DNA of 64,000 bases from Pseudonocardia sp. HH130630-07 (GCF_001698125.1 NZ_CP013854.1:1860001-1924000), one strand, 5' to 3'; positions 15,866-27,552 are shown, counted from the first letter of the stretch. The notes: generated from the letters alone by a model not told the origin. Program-made: numbers and translations.

Positions 15866-17797
15866 TCAGGGGCTGCGCGTCCCCGAGGACTGCTGCGCGG
15901 CGCTCGGCCGGGGCGCTCCCGAACCGTTGCCGCCACCCGAGCCGCCGGAGCGGCCGTTGGCGGGCCGTCCACCGGCCGGATCGGCGGGCTCGGACCCGCC
16001 GCTACGGCCACCCTGACCACTGCCACCCTGGTCGGATCCACCACGCGGCGACTGCGAGCCGTTCGGACCGGCGGGCCGGGCCGCGGCCGGGTTCGCCGTC
16101 GTCGGCGGGTCCACGGCGGGCGGCGACGCCGGGGATGGCGCCTTCGGATCCCCGGTCGACGGCTTCTGCGAACCATCCGACGGAGTGTCACCGGAACGGC
16201 GGACGACACCGACCGCCGTGGTCCGTTCGGGATCCTTGGTGGACGGACGGGACTGGTCCTGGCGGGGCACCGCCGACGTCGCGGGGTCGGGCGCCTGCGG
16301 CTCCGACGCCGGCCGGAACAGCTCCGCGGCCTCCGGCTCCTCGACCGGCGAGGGACGGACCGCGGTGGTGCGCTCGACGCCGTCGGCGGGCGGCGCGCCC
16401 GGGCCCGGCGACGGCCGGGGCCCCGGGGTCGGGGACGGCCGCGGACCCGGCCGCGGTCCGCCCTGGCCCTGCGGCCCGGGCTTCGGCGCGGGCGTGCCCT
16501 GCTGGCCGGGCGCCTGCCCGGCACCCTGGCCCGGCTGGCCCGGCTGGCCCGGCTGGCCCGGCTTCTGCTGAGCAGCGCCCGACTGACCCGGCTTCTGCTG
16601 AGCGGCCGCCGGCTGGCCCGGCTTCTGCTGGGCGGCGGCCGGCTGCCCCTGCTTCTGCTGGCCCGACGCCGCCTGGTCGGCCCCGCCCGAGGACGGGTCG
16701 TTCGGCCGCGCCGGAGCCGGTCCGCCGGAGCGCCCCGCACCCGCCGGGGTACCGGAACCGCCCTGGCCACGCGGCGGTCCGGGCACCGGCCGCGCCTGCG
16801 ACCCGGAGTCGGCACGGCCCGGACGACCGGGCTCACCCCGGTCCTCGGCCCGTGCGACCGGTTGCTTCACGATCTCCGGCCCGCCGGAACGGGCGGCGTC
16901 CGGGGCCGAGCCCTCACGCGGACCCGGACGGGCCGGGGCGGGCTGCCCCGGAGCGCCGCCGGCGCGCTGGTCGGGCTGGCCCCCCGGGCCGGACGGGCGC
17001 GGGCCGGGCCGCGGCGGGCCGGCCGCGTCGCCGCGCGCGGCGGGAGCGGAGCCGTTGGTGCCGCTGGGCTGCTGCGGGGTGCCCGTGGGACGCCCCGCCG
17101 CACCGGGGCGTGGCTTCTGGCCGCTGTCCCCGCGGCGGGCCGCCTCGCCGTCCTCCGGACGGCCGGCCTGCGGAGCACCGTTGCGCGCGGCCTCGCCGCG
17201 CGCCGGGTCCTCCGGCCGGTCGGCGCCGGGTGCCGCACCGGCGCGGGCACCGGGACGGCCGTTCTCGGACTGGCCGCCGGGAGCTTCGCCGCGCAGCTCG
17301 TCGCGACGCCGGGTCAGCTCGGTGACCTCGGCGCGGAGCTTGTCGCCGTGCTCGCGGGCCCGGTCGGCGTCCGCACGGGCCCGTTCGACCTGCTTGCGTG
17401 CCTCGGTGGTGACGCGCTCGGCGTCCGCCTTCGCCTTGGCCCGGATCTCCTCGGCCTCCTCCTCCGCCTTCTGCAGGATCGCCTGCATGCGGTCGGAGAA
17501 GTCGTCGACGGCGCCGTGCCGTTCCGGCTCGCCGGGGCCGGGACGCGCACCGGGCCGCGGGCCCGGTCGCGACGGCGCACCGGGTGCCCCCGGCGTGGCG
17601 GCGAAACCACCGGGCGGGGACATCGGCATCGGCGGCGGCATCGGCCGGCTCCGCAACGCGTCGATGTCGGCCCGCATCCGCCCCATGACCCGCTGCAACT
17701 GGACCACGTGCTCGTCCACCTGCTTGCGGTCGTAGCCGCGGAGTACGACGTCGAACCGCGGGGAACCGCCCGGGCGGTCCGCCCCGTCTGCCGTCAT
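15866..17797 (-). CDS. DivIVA-domain coiled-coil protein with long Pro-rich tail
   Basis: 643-residue protein. Residues 14-50 (FDVVLRGYDRKQVDEHVVQL) match the DivIVA/Wag31 N-terminal membrane-curvature-binding motif. A Pro-rich linker and a strong coiled coil (ILQKAEEEAEEIRAKAKADA ... DELRGE, about 105-170) follow. The remaining 470 residues are disordered, rich in Gly, Pro, Gln and Arg, with a QQKPGQ repeat array around residues 380-420. Such proteins scaffold polar or septal growth sites in actinobacteria; the precise role here is not known. GAGAGG lies before ATG 17797. It is first of a two-gene unit with the membrane protein downstream. Confidence 0.85.
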   Translation of the reverse strand: MTADGADRPGGSPRFDVVLRGYDRKQVDEHVVQLQRVMGRMRADIDALRSRPMPPPMPMSPPGGFAATPGAPGAPSRPGPRPGARPGPGEPERHGAVDDFSDRMQAILQKAEEEAEEIRAKAKADAERVTTEARKQVERARADADRAREHGDKLRAEVTELTRRRDELRGEAPGGQSENGRPGARAGAAPGADRPEDPARGEAARNGAPQAGRPEDGEAARRGDSGQKPRPGAAGRPTGTPQQPSGTNGSAPAARGDAAGPPRPGPRPSGPGGQPDQRAGGAPGQPAPARPGPREGSAPDAARSGGPEIVKQPVARAEDRGEPGRPGRADSGSQARPVPGPPRGQGGSGTPAGAGRSGGPAPARPNDPSSGGADQAASGQQKQGQPAAAQQKPGQPAAAQQKPGQSGAAQQKPGQPGQPGQPGQGAGQAPGQQGTPAPKPGPQGQGGPRPGPRPSPTPGPRPSPGPGAPPADGVERTTAVRPSPVEEPEAAELFRPASEPQAPDPATSAVPRQDQSRPSTKDPERTTAVGVVRRSGDTPSDGSQKPSTGDPKAPSPASPPAVDPPTTANPAAARPAGPNGSQSPRGGSDQGGSGQGGRSGGSEPADPAGGRPANGRSGGSGGGNGSGAPRPSAAQQSSGTRSP

Positions 17798-18041
17798 CGC
17801 CTCTCCTCACAGGGTCGTCCGGCACTGCGCGGGGGCACCCGGCCGGGTACACCGACCGACGTCCCCCCGACCACAGGGTAGCCGCGCCCCGACCGCGACG
17901 GCGAACTCCACGGCACGGAGCGGTCACCCGGCGGCGTGGCAGGCTCCCGCCGCGGCCCGTTCCGTGGCACGATGCGCGGCTGCCGTGCGGGGGACGCGAC
18001 GGGCCACCACCGCGCCGGTCGCAGCGCCTACCATCGGGTGG

Positions 18042-18497
18042 GTGGACTCCTCGCTGAAGGGCACGCTGCACGAGCGCGGGCTGCGGATGACCCCTCAACG
18101 ACAACTGGTCCTGGACGCGGTCCGCGACCTGGGGCACGCCACGCCGGAGCAGGTGTGCACGCGGGTCCAGCAGACCGCACCGGCCGTCAACATCACCACC
18201 GTCTACCGCACGCTGGACCTGCTCGAGGAGCTCGGGGTCGTCCGGCACGCCCACCTCGGGCACGGCGCCCCGACCTACTCCGAGCACCAGCACCGGCACG
18301 TCCATCTGGTCTGCCACCGTTGCGGGCGGGTCGACGAGGCCCCCATCGAACTGCTGTCCGATGTGGCCGAACGCACGCTCGGCGACCTCGGCTTCCGGCT
18401 GGACGCCACGCACGTGGCGCTCTCGGGTACCTGCGCGGACTGCACCGGTCCCACCGATCGGGTGCGCGCACCGCAGAGCGCGGAGGGAGAACGATGA
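18042..18497 (+). CDS. Fur-family metal-responsive repressor
   Basis: 151-residue regulator with a winged-helix DNA-binding domain (LHERGLRMTPQRQLVLDAVR ... NITTVYRTLDLLEELG) and a dimerisation/metal domain (YSEHQHRHVHLVCHRCGRVDE and the second CxxC, GTCADC), so a structural zinc site is likely. Which metal it senses cannot be read with confidence; the position directly upstream of ygfZ recalls the Nur-type regulators of Streptomyces, but Zur or a peroxide sensor are alternatives. GTG 18042 is preferred over an upstream basic extension. It overlaps ygfZ by four bases. Confidence 0.9.
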   Translation: MDSSLKGTLHERGLRMTPQRQLVLDAVRDLGHATPEQVCTRVQQTAPAVNITTVYRTLDLLEELGVVRHAHLGHGAPTYSEHQHRHVHLVCHRCGRVDEAPIELLSDVAERTLGDLGFRLDATHVALSGTCADCTGPTDRVRAPQSAEGER

Positions 18498-19594
18498 CCG
18501 CATCCGGAACCGAACCGGCCACCGACCAGGCACCGGAGCCGGACGCCGCCGTCCCGGCCCACCACGGCGACCCGCCCGCCGAGCAGCGGGCGATGGCCCG
18601 CTCGGCCGCCGTCGTCGACCGGGGCCACCGCGACGTGCTGGTGGTGACCGGGTCCGAACGCCTGTCCTGGCTGCACCTGCTGCTCACCCAGCACGTGAGC
18701 GAGCTCCCGCCGGGGACCGGGACCGAGGCGCTGGTACTCGACATCCAGGGTCGTGTGCTGCACCACATGGGGGTCGCGGTGACCGCCGACGCGGTCCATC
18801 TCGACACCGAACCGGGTGACGGCGCCGCGCTGCTCGACTACCTGGGCAAGATGGTCTTCTGGTCCGACGTGTCGCCGCGGGACGCGACCGCCGAGCTGGC
18901 CGTGCTCACGGTGGTGGGGCCGGAGACCGCGCAGGTGCTCGGCGGCGCCGGGCTGCCGGTGCCCGACGCCCCGCACGGCGTCGTCGCGCTGCCGGGCGCC
19001 GGTTTCGTCCGCCGGACCCCCGGCCCCGGCCGGGACGCCGCGGACGTCGTCGTCCCCCGCGCGGAGGCCGAGGAGCACCGTGCGGCACTCGTCGCGGCCG
19101 GGGCGCGGGCCGCGGGCACGATCGCGTTCGAGGCGGCCAGGGTCGAGTCCCGGATCCCCCGGCTGCACCTCGACACCGACGACCGCACCATCCCGCACGA
19201 GGTCGGCTGGATCGGCTCGGCGGTGCACCTGACCAAGGGCTGCTACCGGGGCCAGGAGACGGTCGCCCGGGTCGCGAACCTGGGCCGCCCGCCGCGCCGG
19301 CTGGTCCTGCTGCACCTCGACGGCGGTGACGAGGAGCTGCCGCGGACCGGCGACCCGGTGCTCCGCGACGGCCGCGCCGTCGGCCGGGTGGGCACGATCG
19401 TGCAGCACCACGAGCTGGGCCCGGTCGCGCTGGCGCTGATGAAACGCTCCGTGCCGGTGGACGCCGAGCTGACCGCCGGTGCCGACGACCGGGTGTCGCC
19501 CGCCGCGATCGACCCGGACTCCTACGAGGCCGACCCGGAGCGCCCGCCACCCGGGCGGGCCGCCCGGGACCGCGCCGCGGGGCGCCCCGGCTGA
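18494..19594 (+). CDS. ygfZ: Folate-binding protein YgfZ (GcvT-like)
   Basis: 366-residue member of the GcvT/YgfZ family. YgfZ uses folate to support assembly or repair of certain Fe-S clusters. The diagnostic motif KGCYRGQE is at about residue 248 and includes the essential Cys. The N-terminal 30 residues and the C-terminal 25 are disordered. It is coupled to the Fur-family gene by an ATGA overlap, linking metal control with Fe-S maintenance; that functional link is inferred from context. The mycobacterial counterpart is Rv0811c. Confidence 0.92.
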   Translation: MTASGTEPATDQAPEPDAAVPAHHGDPPAEQRAMARSAAVVDRGHRDVLVVTGSERLSWLHLLLTQHVSELPPGTGTEALVLDIQGRVLHHMGVAVTADAVHLDTEPGDGAALLDYLGKMVFWSDVSPRDATAELAVLTVVGPETAQVLGGAGLPVPDAPHGVVALPGAGFVRRTPGPGRDAADVVVPRAEAEEHRAALVAAGARAAGTIAFEAARVESRIPRLHLDTDDRTIPHEVGWIGSAVHLTKGCYRGQETVARVANLGRPPRRLVLLHLDGGDEELPRTGDPVLRDGRAVGRVGTIVQHHELGPVALALMKRSVPVDAELTAGADDRVSPAAIDPDSYEADPERPPPGRAARDRAAGRPG

Positions 19595-19740
19595 GATCCG
19601 GGCCGCACCCGCCCCGGAGCACGGGCGGGCGGGTGGCCCCGGTGGCCCCTCGCACCCACACCTGTGACGACGGCGGTGCCGCGTCGCACATACCGGGGTG
19701 CGCAGGGTACGGTTGTAAGCACGACATTGATGAGACGAGA

Positions 19741-19777
19741 GGGGCCGCCGGGTCGTGTCAACTGACCGGGCCGCCCC
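19741..19777 (+). promoter_or_regulatory. 5'-UTR hairpin upstream of the DUF3073 gene
   Basis: Fourteen bases at 19741-19754 pair with 19764-19777 with two mismatches around a 9-base loop, ending 25 bases before the ATG of the DUF3073 gene. It could be an mRNA-stabilising or attenuating stem, or the terminator of the ygfZ transcript. No known riboswitch class is recognised. Confidence 0.4.
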
Positions 19778-19802
19778 TTCCCTGTTGTAAGGGGGACCTG
19801 CC

Positions 19803-20006
19803 ATGGGGCGTGGACGAGCCAAGGCCAAGCAGACGAAGGTGGCCCGTGAGCTCAAGTACAGCTCCCCTTCTATGGATCTCGACGCCTTGCAGGCCGAGAT
19901 CGGTAGCGTGACGGCGGTGACTACTGACAACCGCGATGACGACTACGGGGAGTACGACGACCTCGCCGCGAAGTACAACGACGAGGGCGACGACCCCCGT
20001 CGTTGA
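19803..20006 (+). CDS. DUF3073 protein
   Basis: 67-residue protein of the actinobacteria-specific DUF3073 family. The start MGRGRAKAKQTKVARELKY is the conserved basic signature, followed by an acidic half (DDDYGEYDDLAAKYNDEGDD). The function is unknown; the basic/acidic design suggests nucleic-acid or ribosome association, which is inference. GGGGGACCTGCC precedes the ATG. It occupies the same place between ygfZ and purM as its mycobacterial homologue Rv0810c. Confidence 0.95.
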   Translation: MGRGRAKAKQTKVARELKYSSPSMDLDALQAEIGSVTAVTTDNRDDDYGEYDDLAAKYNDEGDDPRR

Positions 20007-20221
20007 GCCACGCCCCGACGTCCGGGTGAGCCGGGGACGGTAGTCCCTGCCCCGCCCGGGCGCCGTGGTGTGCGCAGGGCCGGGTGGCCCGCTCGTCGAT
20101 ACGGGCGGCACGCCGGTCGTACCGGGCGGTTCCGCCCGGCCGACCGGATAGGGCAAGATCATGTCCACGACCCGGCCCGGGTCGCCGTCCCTGGTTCCGT
20201 CCCGTCCGAGGTGGTCACGAC

Positions 20222-20938
20222 ATGCGCGGCAACCTCTTCGCGGTCGCCGTGAACCTCGTCGTGCTCACGGTGCGGTCCGACCGGCTGCACGTCCTGCTCA
20301 TCGAGCGGGGTGAACGGCCCTTCGCCGGTGCGTGGGCGTTGCCGGGTGGTTTCGTCCTGCCGGACGAGGACCTCGTGCACACGGCGAGCAGGCGGCTCGG
20401 CGAGGAGACCGGCTCCGACACCGGCCACGCCGTCGTGGGCCATCTGGAGCAGCTGGCGAGCTACGCGGCACCCGATCGCGATCCGCGGGGCCGGGTGCTG
20501 TCGGTCGGGTACCTCGCGTTCGTCCCGGACATGCCGGAGCCCACGCCCGGTGGCGGCGCCACCGCGTCGGCCTGGTGCCCGGTCGACGCCGTCGGCCCGC
20601 TGGCGTTCGACCACGAGCGGATCCTGTCCGACGGCGTCGAGCGGGCGAAGTCCAAACTGGAGTACACGACGCTCGCGGCGTCGTTCTGCCCGCCGGAGTT
20701 CACCGTCACCGATCTGCGCCGGGTCTACGAGGCCGTCTGGAGCACCTCGCTGGACCCCCGCAACTTCCAGCGCAAGGTCACCTCGACCGAGGGTTTCCTG
20801 GTCCCGACGGCGACGCTGGTGACCGGCGGCCGCGGCCGCCCGCCCCGGCTGTTCCGGCGCGGGGCGGCGACCGCCCTGCACCCGCCGATGCTGCGCGAGT
20901 CGCACCGGACGGGCGAGCGCGTGCAGCCGGTCGGCTGA
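20222..20938 (+). CDS. NUDIX-domain regulator, NrtR type
   Basis: 238-residue protein with an N-terminal NUDIX domain and a C-terminal winged helix (FTVTDLRRVYEAVWSTSLDP, RNFQRKVTSTEGFLVPT), the layout of NrtR-like regulators of NAD or sugar metabolism. The NUDIX box reads GFVLPDEDLVHTASRRLGEE: the usual REUxEE is RRLGEE, so one acidic residue is replaced and ligand binding without hydrolysis is plausible. ATG 20222 fits the family start (RGNLFAVAVNLVVLTV). No NAD genes flank it, so its regulon is not evident. Confidence 0.85.
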   Translation: MRGNLFAVAVNLVVLTVRSDRLHVLLIERGERPFAGAWALPGGFVLPDEDLVHTASRRLGEETGSDTGHAVVGHLEQLASYAAPDRDPRGRVLSVGYLAFVPDMPEPTPGGGATASAWCPVDAVGPLAFDHERILSDGVERAKSKLEYTTLAASFCPPEFTVTDLRRVYEAVWSTSLDPRNFQRKVTSTEGFLVPTATLVTGGRGRPPRLFRRGAATALHPPMLRESHRTGERVQPVG

Positions 20939-20969
20939 GGGAGCCCGGCCGTACGCGCCGGGCGCCCGC

Positions 20970-22067
20970 TCAGAAGCGGGGGTGCTCCCCGCGCAGCAGC
21001 ACCCGGGCGCCGAGCTCGCCGGAGTCGGCGCCCTCGACGTCACCGGTCCGGGCGACCTCGCCGAGGACCCAGGCCGGGACGTGCCGGGCGGTCAGCACGG
21101 CGAGCGCGCGGTCGACGTCCTCCGGGGGCAGCACCGCGACCATGCCGACGCCCATGTTGAACGTCTTCTCCATCTCGGCCCGGTCGACCCGGCCCCGGCT
21201 CTGGATCAGCTTGAAGATCGGGGCCGGCGTCCAGGAGCCGCGCTCGACGGTCGCCGCGAGCCCGTCCGGCAGCACCCGCTCCAGGTTCCGGGCGAGCCCA
21301 CCGCCGGTGACGTGGGAGAACGTGCGCACGCCGGTCTCGGCCGTGATCGCCAGGCAGTCCTTGGCGTAGATCCGGGTCGGGACGAGCAGTTCCTCGCCGA
21401 GGGAGTGGTCGAACTCCTCGAGCTCGCCCTCCAGCGGCAGCCGCGCGATGTCGAGCAGGACGTGGCGGGCCAGCGAGTAGCCGTTGGAGTGCAGGCCGGA
21501 GGAGGCGAGCGCGACGAGCACGTCCCCCGGGCGGACCCGGTCCGGGCGCAGCATCTTCTCGGCGTCGACGATGCCGACTCCGGTGGCGGACAGGTCGTAC
21601 CCGCCCTCCTCCATCAGGCCGGGGTGCTCGGCCGTCTCCCCGCCCAGCAGTGCGCAGCCCGCCTGCTGGCAGCCGTCGGCGATGCCGCGGACCAGCGTCG
21701 CGACCTGGTCCGGGACCAGCTTCCCGACGGCGATGTAGTCCTGCAGGAACAGCGGCTCGGCACCGCAGACGACGAGATCGTCGACGACCATCGCGACCAG
21801 GTCCTGGCCGATGGTGTCGTGCTTGTCCATCGCCTGCGCGATCGCGACCTTCGTCCCGACGCCGTCGGTGGAGGCGGCGAGCACCGGCTCGGAGTACTTG
21901 CCGAACTTCGCCGCGAACAGCCCGGCGAAACCGCCGATGCCACCCATGACCTCGGGCCGGGTGGCCTTCTCGGCGAACGGGCGGAACTGCTCGACGGCCC
22001 GTTCCCCCGCATCGATGTCCACCCCCGCCGATGCGTAGCTGGCAGGGCCGGACTCGGTCGAGGGCAT
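20970..22067 (-). CDS. purM: Phosphoribosylformylglycinamidine cyclo-ligase PurM
   Basis: AIR synthetase: converts FGAM to AIR using ATP, the fifth step of purine synthesis. The 365-residue protein has the family segments YASAGVDIDAG at the N-terminus, STDGVGTKVAIA, DLVVCGAEPLF and GGETAEHPG, and VTGGGLARNLERVLP. Start ATG 22067. It lies 59 bases downstream of purF on the same strand, the usual actinobacterial purF-purM order. Confidence 0.97.
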   Translation of the reverse strand: MPSTESGPASYASAGVDIDAGERAVEQFRPFAEKATRPEVMGGIGGFAGLFAAKFGKYSEPVLAASTDGVGTKVAIAQAMDKHDTIGQDLVAMVVDDLVVCGAEPLFLQDYIAVGKLVPDQVATLVRGIADGCQQAGCALLGGETAEHPGLMEEGGYDLSATGVGIVDAEKMLRPDRVRPGDVLVALASSGLHSNGYSLARHVLLDIARLPLEGELEEFDHSLGEELLVPTRIYAKDCLAITAETGVRTFSHVTGGGLARNLERVLPDGLAATVERGSWTPAPIFKLIQSRGRVDRAEMEKTFNMGVGMVAVLPPEDVDRALAVLTARHVPAWVLGEVARTGDVEGADSGELGARVLLRGEHPRF

Positions 22068-22126
22068 GGGTCGGTTCTCCAGGGAAAGCAGGCGTGCGGA
22101 CGGGGTCTTCTCGGGCGCAGAACGGC

Positions 22127-23719
22127 TCAGGGCCGGCTCAACGCCTCCCCCGCACCGTAGCCGACGGCCAACGGGCCCGGATCCGGGCGGGCGGGCGACG
22201 ACACCGCGGCGCCGGAGGTTTCGGAGGGGATGTCCTCAAGGAGGTGCTTGCCGAGCTGCGCCTCCTCCGGGAGCGCGATCGGGTACTCGCCGTCGAAGCA
22301 CGCGCAGCACAGCCGGGAGCGCGGCTGCTCGGAGGCGGCCACCATCTCCTCGACCGAGACGTAGCCCAGCGTGTCCGAGCCGATCGAGCGGCGGACACCC
22401 TCGGCGTCGGCACCGTTCGCGATCAGCTCGGCCCGGCTGGCGAAGTCGATCCCGTAGAAGCACGGCCAGCGGACCGGCGGGGACGCGATGCGCACGTGCA
22501 CCTCCAGGGCACCGGCCTCGCGGAGCATCCGGACCAGCGCCCGCTGGGTGTTGCCGCGCACGATCGAGTCGTCGACGACGACCAGGCGCTTGCCCCGGAT
22601 GACGTTGCGCAACGGGTTCAGCTTCAGCCGGATGCCGAGCTGGCGGATCGTCTGGCTGGGCTGGATGAAAGTGCGGCCGACGTAGGCGTTCTTCACCAGG
22701 CCCTGGCCGTAGGGGATGCCGGAGCCCTGGGCGTACCCGATCGCGGCCGGGGTGCCGGACTCCGGGACCGGGATGACCAGGTCGGCGTCGACCGGGTGCT
22801 CCTCGGCCAGCCGCCGGCCGATCTCGACCCGGGTGTCGTAGACCGAGCGGCCGGCGATGTGGGTGTCCGGCCGGGCCAGGTAGACGTACTCGAACACGCA
22901 GCCCTTGGGCTCCGGGGCGGCGAAGCGCTGGCTGCGGATGCCGTCGGCGTCGATCGCGATGAGCTCGCCGGGCTCCACCTCGCGGACGAACGAGGCCCCG
23001 ACGATGTCCAGCGCCGCGGTCTCCGAGGCCACCACCCAGCCGCGTTCGAGCCGCCCGAGCACCAGCGGGCGCACCCCGTGCGAGTCCCGTGCGGCGTACA
23101 GCGTCGTCTCGTCGGCGAAGGTCAGCGAGAACGCGCCGCGCAGCCGGGGCAGCAGCCGCATCGCGGCCTCGTACACGCCGAGGTCCGCGGCGCCGGCCGC
23201 CAGCAGCTCGGTGACGAGATCGGAGTCGGTGGTCGCGCGCAGCCCGGGCCGGGTGCGGTTCTCCAGCTTCGAGACGTCGTCGCGCAGCTGGGCGGTGTTG
23301 ACGAGGTTGCCGTTGTGGCCCAGTGCCAGCCCGGACCCGGTGGCGGTCGTCCGGAAGGTCGGCTGGGCGTTCTCCCAGGTCGTGGCCCCGGTGGTGGAGT
23401 AGCGGCAGTGCCCGACGGCGAGGCTGCCGCGCAACGACGACAGGGTCTGCTCGTCGAACACCTGGCTGACCAGGCCGAGATCCTTGAACACGACCATGCG
23501 CTTGCCGTCGGAGACGGCGATCCCGGCGGCCTCCTGGCCGCGGTGCTGCAGCGCGTAGAGCCCGTAGTAGGTCATCTTCGCGACGTCCTCGCCCGGCGCC
23601 CAGACGCCGAAGACCCCGCACTCCTCACGGGGTGCGGGGTCGTCGTCGAGGAGCGCATCGGGTGCGTCACATCGTGCGGTGGTGGCAGGGCTGACGGTGG
23701 TGTCCCGAGCGGAACTCAA
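22127..23719 (-). CDS. purF: Amidophosphoribosyltransferase PurF
   Basis: First committed enzyme of purine synthesis: PRPP plus glutamine to phosphoribosylamine. After a propeptide the nucleophile is the Cys of EECGVFGVW. The PRPP site is LVVVDDSIVRGNT, and CFYGIDFASR and RLCCACFDGEYP supply cysteines of a B. subtilis-type Fe-S cluster form. The start is uncertain. Homology begins about 20 codons before the Cys; I propose TTG 23719 because AGGAG lies seven bases upstream, giving 530 residues. A GTG/ATG start up to 23806 would add an Arg-rich segment. It is followed by purM. Confidence 0.95.
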   Translation of the reverse strand: MSSARDTTVSPATTARCDAPDALLDDDPAPREECGVFGVWAPGEDVAKMTYYGLYALQHRGQEAAGIAVSDGKRMVVFKDLGLVSQVFDEQTLSSLRGSLAVGHCRYSTTGATTWENAQPTFRTTATGSGLALGHNGNLVNTAQLRDDVSKLENRTRPGLRATTDSDLVTELLAAGAADLGVYEAAMRLLPRLRGAFSLTFADETTLYAARDSHGVRPLVLGRLERGWVVASETAALDIVGASFVREVEPGELIAIDADGIRSQRFAAPEPKGCVFEYVYLARPDTHIAGRSVYDTRVEIGRRLAEEHPVDADLVIPVPESGTPAAIGYAQGSGIPYGQGLVKNAYVGRTFIQPSQTIRQLGIRLKLNPLRNVIRGKRLVVVDDSIVRGNTQRALVRMLREAGALEVHVRIASPPVRWPCFYGIDFASRAELIANGADAEGVRRSIGSDTLGYVSVEEMVAASEQPRSRLCCACFDGEYPIALPEEAQLGKHLLEDIPSETSGAAVSSPARPDPGPLAVGYGAGEALSRP

Positions 23720-23849
23720 CGCGGCGCTCCTCGACTGGCGTACCGGACCAGGGGTGATCGTACGCGCGCACCACCGCGTCGACCCAGGTCTTCGGACGGA
23801 CGTCACCCCACGTTGCGCTGTGCATCCGGGTGGTCACACCGTGCCGCGC

Positions 23850-24277
23850 TCAGCGCAGCGGCAACAGGTCCGCGACCTCCGCGGCCCGGGAGCCGGACGC
23901 CTGCAGCGCGCCGGACCCCACGGCGTCGGCCCAGGCCAGCTCCCCGATCGCCAGCCCGATCCAGGTCCGCGGGTCGGTCTCGACGACGTTCGGCGGGGTG
24001 CCCCGGGTGTGCCGGGGCCCGTCGATGCACTGCACCGCGCCGAACGGCGGCACCCGGACCTCGACGCTGTGCCCCGGCGCGCGGCGGGTCAGCTCCTGCA
24101 GCCACTCCCGGACCGCGGCCTTGCGCACCGCCCGGTCCGGCTGCGGGCCACCACGGACCCAGCCGATCAGGACGTCCCCGCCGAGTTCCGCGCCCGCATC
24201 CGGGGCGGCGCCCACGCCGGGGGTCGACCGCTCGCCGGGGGCCGCGCCCTCGCCCGGGGGCACGCCCTCGGCCGGGG

Positions 24278-24281
<4 letters not shown>
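23850..24281 (-). CDS. Sterol carrier family protein (Rv0807-like)
   Basis: 143-residue protein of the actinobacterial family between purL and purF, annotated as sterol-carrier-like. The conserved part is [40 protein letters not shown]. Nothing demonstrates a ligand, and its fixed location suggests some connection with purine synthesis or simply conserved synteny. GTG 24281 overlaps the purL stop (GTGA) and is my preferred start; an ATG at 24323 would add 14 residues. The first 45 residues are low-complexity Gly/Ala/Pro. Confidence 0.75.
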
Positions 24282-26584
<2,303 letters not shown>

Positions 26585-26635
26585 GGCGCCAGGGTAGTCG
26601 GCGGCCCACGGGCGCCGCCGACCACCGTGCGCCGG

Positions 26636-27322
26636 TCAGCCGGCGACCGCGGTCCGCAGCACCGAGGTGAACAGACCGAGACCGTCCGACGACGGTCCGG
26701 TCAGGGCGCTCGTCGCGTGCTCCGGGTGCGGCATGAGCCCCACGACGGTGCCGGTCGCGTTGGTGATCCCGGCGATGTCGCGGGACGCGCCGTTCGGGGC
26801 GCCACCCCGGTAGCGGAACACCACCCGGCCCTCGCCCTCCAGCTCGTCGAGGGTGGCCGCGTCGGCGACGTAGCGGCCCTCCTGCGACTTCAGCGGGATC
26901 AGCAGGGTGTCCCCGTCGGTGTAGTCGCCGGTCCAGGCGGTCCGCGTGTTCGCCACGGTCAGCCCGACGTCGCGGCACACGAAGTGCATCCCAGCGTTCG
27001 CGACGAGCGCGCCGGGCAGCAGGTGCGCCTCGCAGAGGATCTGGAAGCCGTTGCAGATGCCGAGCACCGGGAGGCCGCGCCCGGCGGCCTCGACGACCTC
27101 GGTCATGATCGGGGCGAGCGAGGCGATCGCGCCCGCCCGCAGGTAGTCGCCGTAGGAGAACCCGCCCGGCACGACGACCGCGTCGACCCCGCGCAGGTCG
27201 TGGTCCCCGTGCCACAGCGGGACGGCCTCGGCACCGGCGCGCCGGACGGCGCGGGCGGCGTCGACGTCGTCGAGGGTCCCGGGGAAGGTGATCACACCGA
27301 CGCGACCGGTCGCACCGCTCAC
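26636..27322 (-). CDS. purQ: FGAM synthase glutaminase subunit PurQ
   Basis: Class I glutamine amidotransferase that supplies ammonia to PurL. The nucleophile Cys is in [12 protein letters not shown]; the His-Glu pair is in [10 protein letters not shown] near the C-terminus. [17 protein letters not shown] is the family oxyanion region. GTG 27322 is the start because it overlaps the purS stop as GTGA and gives the standard N-terminus ([15 protein letters not shown]), 228 residues. Longer upstream frames are non-coding. Confidence 0.97.
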   Translation of the reverse strand: MSGATGRVGVITFPGTLDDVDAARAVRRAGAEAVPLWHGDHDLRGVDAVVVPGGFSYGDYLRAGAIASLAPIMTEVVEAAGRGLPVLGICNGFQILCEAHLLPGALVANAGMHFVCRDVGLTVANTRTAWTGDYTDGDTLLIPLKSQEGRYVADAATLDELEGEGRVVFRYRGGAPNGASRDIAGITNATGTVVGLMPHPEHATSALTGPSSDGLGLFTSVLRTAVAG

Positions 27323-27552
27323 AGCCGGGTCACCGTCCAGTCCTCGATCACCGGGTTCGCCAGCAACGAGCCGGCGAGCCGGTGCAGGGTCTCGTCGTCG
27401 ATCGCGTCGTCGACGTCGAGCTCGAAGTGCTTGCCCTGCCGCACGCCGCTCACCCCGGACACGCCGATCCGGCCCAGCGCCCGGGTCACGGCCTGACCCT
27501 GAACGTCGAGGATCTCGGGCTTGGGCATCACGTCCACCACCACTCTGGCCAC
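27319..27552 (-). CDS. purS: FGAM synthase subunit PurS
   Basis: 77-residue subunit that bridges PurL and PurQ and helps pass ammonia. The sequence is standard: [33 protein letters not shown] and NPVIEDWTV. It is first in the purS-purQ-purL unit, so the promoter should lie in the 90 bases between it and the divergent epimerase gene at 27643. Confidence 0.96.
   Translation of the reverse strand: MARVVVDVMPKPEILDVQGQAVTRALGRIGVSGVSGVRQGKHFELDVDDAIDDETLHRLAGSLLANPVIEDWTVTRL

Noticed and set aside
14320-17881. Plus-strand frames of over 1000 codons opposite the Pro-rich genes
   Set aside because: They mirror the low-complexity minus-strand genes and lack starts, domains or ribosome-binding sites.
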